NCBI GenBank assembly: GCA_963995505.1
Contig: OZ023183.1
Location: 17,356,671-17,420,670, forward strand
Direction: 5' to 3'
Source of the DNA: Hypericum androsaemum
Taxonomy: Eukaryota > Streptophyta > Magnoliopsida > Malpighiales > Hypericaceae
DNA: 64,000 nucleotides
The translations under genes and the position numbers were made by a program. Shown here piece after piece: positions 60,826 to 64,000 of the stretch (position 1 is the stretch's first letter; each line of letters begins with the position of its first letter). A model generated the notes under the pieces. It searched no databases, was not told the origin of the DNA, and worked only from the letters and a program-made list of their open reading frames with translations.

Positions 60826-61681
60826 TTACAAATTATAAAAAACATCGTTAGCATAGCGATTTTTTAAATATGATGGACTCTAAAAAATATACGAGAGATT
60901 TAACCGAAAAATAAAGGGAGACATTGGAAGCGTAGAAAGAGAGGCGAGCGTGAGTCCTTTTTTTAATCACGTCACGTCAAACTTTATTTAGGAATAGTTA
61001 TTTTAGATTTATAAAATTTGAACTAAGACGTAAATCCAAATTTTGTGCTACTTGAATTTATTGACATTGTTATTTTAACACCTTGTATACTTTAGCGTAG
61101 CAGTTCTTTAAATATCACACGGCAATTCTATACTCTAAACATTATCAATTTCACACAAGAAAAAGTAATTTAACTATCTATATTATTACAAACCATAATA
61201 TTGTTCGGCTCTATGTGGTTCTCAAGTCAAAAACCAAATTTATTAGAATTTGAAATCCAGAACAAAAAAAAACGAACATCTTGCACTAACTAAATCAGAA
61301 TTGGAAAATTAGGGTCCAGTTCTATGATTCTCGGTCCCAGATTTGACTGACTTCTACCGGAAAAATTCATGAACCTTCAAGGACCAATTTTTCGCCTCAA
61401 TTCCAAGAAGAAGAAAGAAAAAAACTTTTCCAGGCGTTCATGCAAGAAAAGTGAAAATCAAAAGAACCTCACAGTAGGCGCTTTATTGACCAGCTCAGAG
61501 CCCAAACACTTCAGCTGATCTTTGCTTTCGAGGAAACAAAAGAACACCTCCTATTGTGAATTATAAAAAAATATTGGAGAAAACTTCAAGATTTGAACCA
61601 AACAGTGTCTGTGATTACGGGATCTCTTTATTCGGTTTAACTAACTTGGATCAGGATGTGTGACAATACTGGGGTATTTGA

Positions 61682-61712
<31 letters not shown>

Positions 61713-62396
61713 TCTGCTGATTCTATAGCAAAAGATTACCATATCAAAAATTTTGCAGCACTTGTTCTGCAGAAATTCGATAAGAACGGACATGTACAAT
61801 CATCAGGACCCCATCTTACCCGTCGCCTGTAGAGTGAATAGCTACAATTCTGAAGCAAAATGGTGCAAGCAATACAACAGCTTGATGAATCAGAAAAGTG
61901 AATATCACTGTCACCACCTCCCCACTAATGATGTGAGAAGCTGCAACGGTTTAATCCATTACCAGCATGGGAGCAATCTTACCACAAGCGTATATTAACA
62001 GTTTGTTAGAGAAACTTGGAACATTCTAATAGAATTCGGCATACAGGTGAATTCCCGTCCCACTCGAAATATCACGCTTGCTATTTCACTACAAAAGTGA
62101 GAAGCTCATTTGCTTTGTTAGATCGATAAGCTCATTAGTACTTCTCCAAAGAGACTGTCTCCTCCATAAAGGGTTAGTAACAGAAAACGCTCGAGAAAGA
62201 TGGTGCAAAAACACTAGAGAGATGCTGCAGTGAGAACAAATACAATGAAGAATGAGGTGATTCACAGGTAAGCATTGGTCAATAGAAGCTGCAAGTATGT
62301 TGCATTTTATGTGAATATCTTTAACTGATCAGGACCGATAAAAAAATGAAATTTATCAACCAAAACAATTGTAAGTTCAGTGAGAAAACATATTAC
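60826..62396. other. Intergenic, C-tract and possible 3' region
   Basis: AT-rich up to about 61300, then more balanced. It contains a 28-base C-tract at 61682-61709. The part from about 61700 on may be the 3' untranslated region of a minus-strand gene whose putative exons lie to the right. The 81-residue plus frame at 61753-61998 has no recognisable features. Confidence 0.4.
61682..61709. repeat. 28-base homopolymeric C tract
   Basis: Unbroken run of C (G on the minus strand). A tract of this length can form i-motif or G-quadruplex structures. Length should be regarded as uncertain because such runs are error-prone in sequencing. Confidence 0.85.
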
Positions 62397-63787
62397 CTCA
62401 AAGAGTTCAAATGAATTTCCACGCCGGTATACTTCGCTCTTCTTAGTCTCACTACTCGAAAGAATTTGGGATGACAGTGCCCTCCATCCGATGAGGAGTA
62501 CAGCAGTGCTACCCATTGCCACTAAGACAAAGGGAAAACCAAGGAATGTGGCCTGATGATGCTGCCCTTATGATCACTCCCAACTGCAAAACAAAGTGAA
62601 GGGTATTAATTCTACATTGGAACTCTTGTTGCTAAAGAAAATGAGAAAAATATGCTTGTCACTATAACTAACTTGAGATGAATGTCAGCAAGAAAGATTT
62701 CTCAAGATGAAAATACATGTACAGAGTCTATTGACAATGAAAATAGCATAAAAGTCGCAACAGATGCAATCAGAAATTCCAACGCTTTGGTTGTGCAGCC
62801 GGGTTGATCCAATAATTTCCTCGGTTCCTTCTAAGAAGAGAAGGTCTAATTCTACTTCACAAAGCCACTTTGAGATCAATCACGATGCTTCAATTTCTCT
62901 GCATGGCAAGGAGTTTTGCATCTTTGAGGTGAACTGGGTCGTGCACAACTAACTACACTGGCTTTGAACTGCTGGCAGTAGAGATCACTGAAGTCAGCCA
63001 CAAAGTCTTCAACGAAAACCAGTAAAATCTGAATATTGCAGATCATGAACAGAGAAGAAACTGCAATGAAACTCGAAATCCAAGACTGTACTCATCAAAG
63101 TCCCAGGAAACACTGTGATATAATTCTTATTGTCAACTGAAAAAGAGAATGGTCAATTGCGTGCTACGCGTAGCTCGGTCAACTCAGTTGCATCCCAGTA
63201 AAATCTTTTATTAAGTTTATTAGAACAATGAATATACTAACTACTCTTTGACGGGAAAGAGGTAAGAAACCTAAAATATACTTTGAACTGTCTGCCTAGC
63301 ATACACCAATCGAAAGACCCATTGTTCCAACTTTAGGGTAAACCACAGATTGACTGACCATCCCCTCGAGCTCCAAATCTTGAGTATCTGGTCAGAGTGA
63401 AACTTCCATCCACGAATCTGAGCAGTCAACCATTCCAGAAAAGGGCATTGATACACCAAAGTACCTAGAAATGTCACCCTTTTTTGAGAATGAGAACAAT
63501 CAGCAGCATTCGTTCCTCTATTCCCAGTACAGACTTATCGGTTAAACAGCATCCAATTTAGCTAATCCAATATTTAATTCACTTCCAAGGTACTAAATAT
63601 TCTTAAAATTTGTGAAGTACTAAATATTCCAGACAAGATATGTTTCTTTCTTCTCAATTGAAACAAAAAAATCGAATGTTGGGTTAGAAGATAATCGGGT
63701 AAAGACGCGCATACTCACCTCCACAGTGGAAAATAAAATTAGAACAACGGAAAGACCAGATCGAGCAGTATTTATGAGGAAAGGAAA
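62397..63787 (-). CDS. Putative exons of an unidentified membrane-protein gene
   Basis: Two candidate exons have splice consensus on both sides and no stop in one phase. 63787-63719 (69 bases, TTACAG| to GAG|GTGAGTATG) encodes FPFLINTARSGLSVVLILFS. 62561-62397 (165 bases, GGGCAG| to GAG|GTAATATG) encodes ATFLGFPFVLVAMGSTAVLL, IGWRALSSQI and SEVYRRGNSFELFE. Both begin and end in phase 0 and are strongly hydrophobic, as in a multi-pass membrane protein. More exons are probably present between them (for example after ATATTCAG at 63029) and beyond the window. I do not recognise the family. An alternative acceptor 21 bases earlier (TTTTGCAG) would put a stop in this frame. Confidence 0.3.
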
Positions 63788-64000
63788 CTGTAATATGATT
63801 TGCCAGCTTTAACCAGTTTCCACAACGTGACAAGAAAGTATCGACATTAATGAATTTATGTTACAGATGACTGAATAAGTGATATTTACATGCAATAAAC
63901 CTTGAAAAGATGCATTGACTTGTTTGATTTGACGAATTCTGAACATCAAACTAAACTGCCCCTAATCCAATTAGCGAAAGAATTTACTAACAGTTATGAC

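Overview
This is a eukaryotic nuclear window from a flowering plant, most likely a eudicot. The genes are split by GT-AG introns, one tRNA carries a canonical intron, and every gene I can name belongs to a plant family. The intergenic DNA is AT-rich and full of short retrotransposon and Mutator-like debris. I cannot name the species from sequence alone.

Layout: (i) 1-3635 is AT-rich intergenic DNA with a tail of a LINE (long interspersed retroelement) flanked by a perfect target-site duplication (TSD). (ii) 3636-4589 (-) is a four-exon conserved plant protein with a helix-hairpin-helix motif, followed by an intron-containing tRNA-Tyr(GTA) at 5147-5234 (-). (iii) 5235-14732 is repeat-rich: a Myb/trihelix-like transposon fragment, a truncated LINE (9053-9437), and a large 5'-truncated LINE (about 10786-14721) interrupted by a hAT-like MITE (a short non-autonomous DNA transposon, 13644-14175). 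(iv) 15360-26228 is the gene-dense core: squalene epoxidase (+, 8 exons), a membrane-anchored J-domain protein (-, 7 exons) and a bHLH transcription factor of the CIB/BPE type (-, 8 exons). (v) 26229-44248 is transposon territory with several non-autonomous Mutator-like elements carrying long terminal inverted repeats (TIRs) and 9-bp duplications, one nested in another and one carrying a broken GRF zinc-finger gene. It also holds a deleted Ty1-copia element and a decayed TRIM (miniature LTR retrotransposon). (vi) 44249-47526 (-) is an AINTEGUMENTA-type double-AP2 gene with nine exons, including a 9-nt micro-exon. (vii) 47527-61700 is again repeat-rich: an intact TRIM, a LINE RNase H fragment, two more Mutator-like elements and a three-copy tandem repeat. 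(viii) 61700-64000 has less AT bias and probably holds exons of an unidentified minus-strand membrane-protein gene that continues past the window.

The coding genes do not form one pathway. Squalene epoxidase works in sterol and triterpene synthesis, the J protein is a probable Hsp70 co-chaperone, and the bHLH and AP2 proteins are developmental regulators. The least expected signal is a scatter of about twenty very small insertions. Each is only 10-35 bp, usually contains a poly(A) or poly(T) run, and is flanked by 9-17-bp direct repeats. They look like LINE insertions truncated down to the tail. Two introns of otherwise intact genes appear to use GC instead of GT donors. Exon boundaries below were placed by hand from splice consensus, reading-frame phase and remembered family conservation; no alignment was run.
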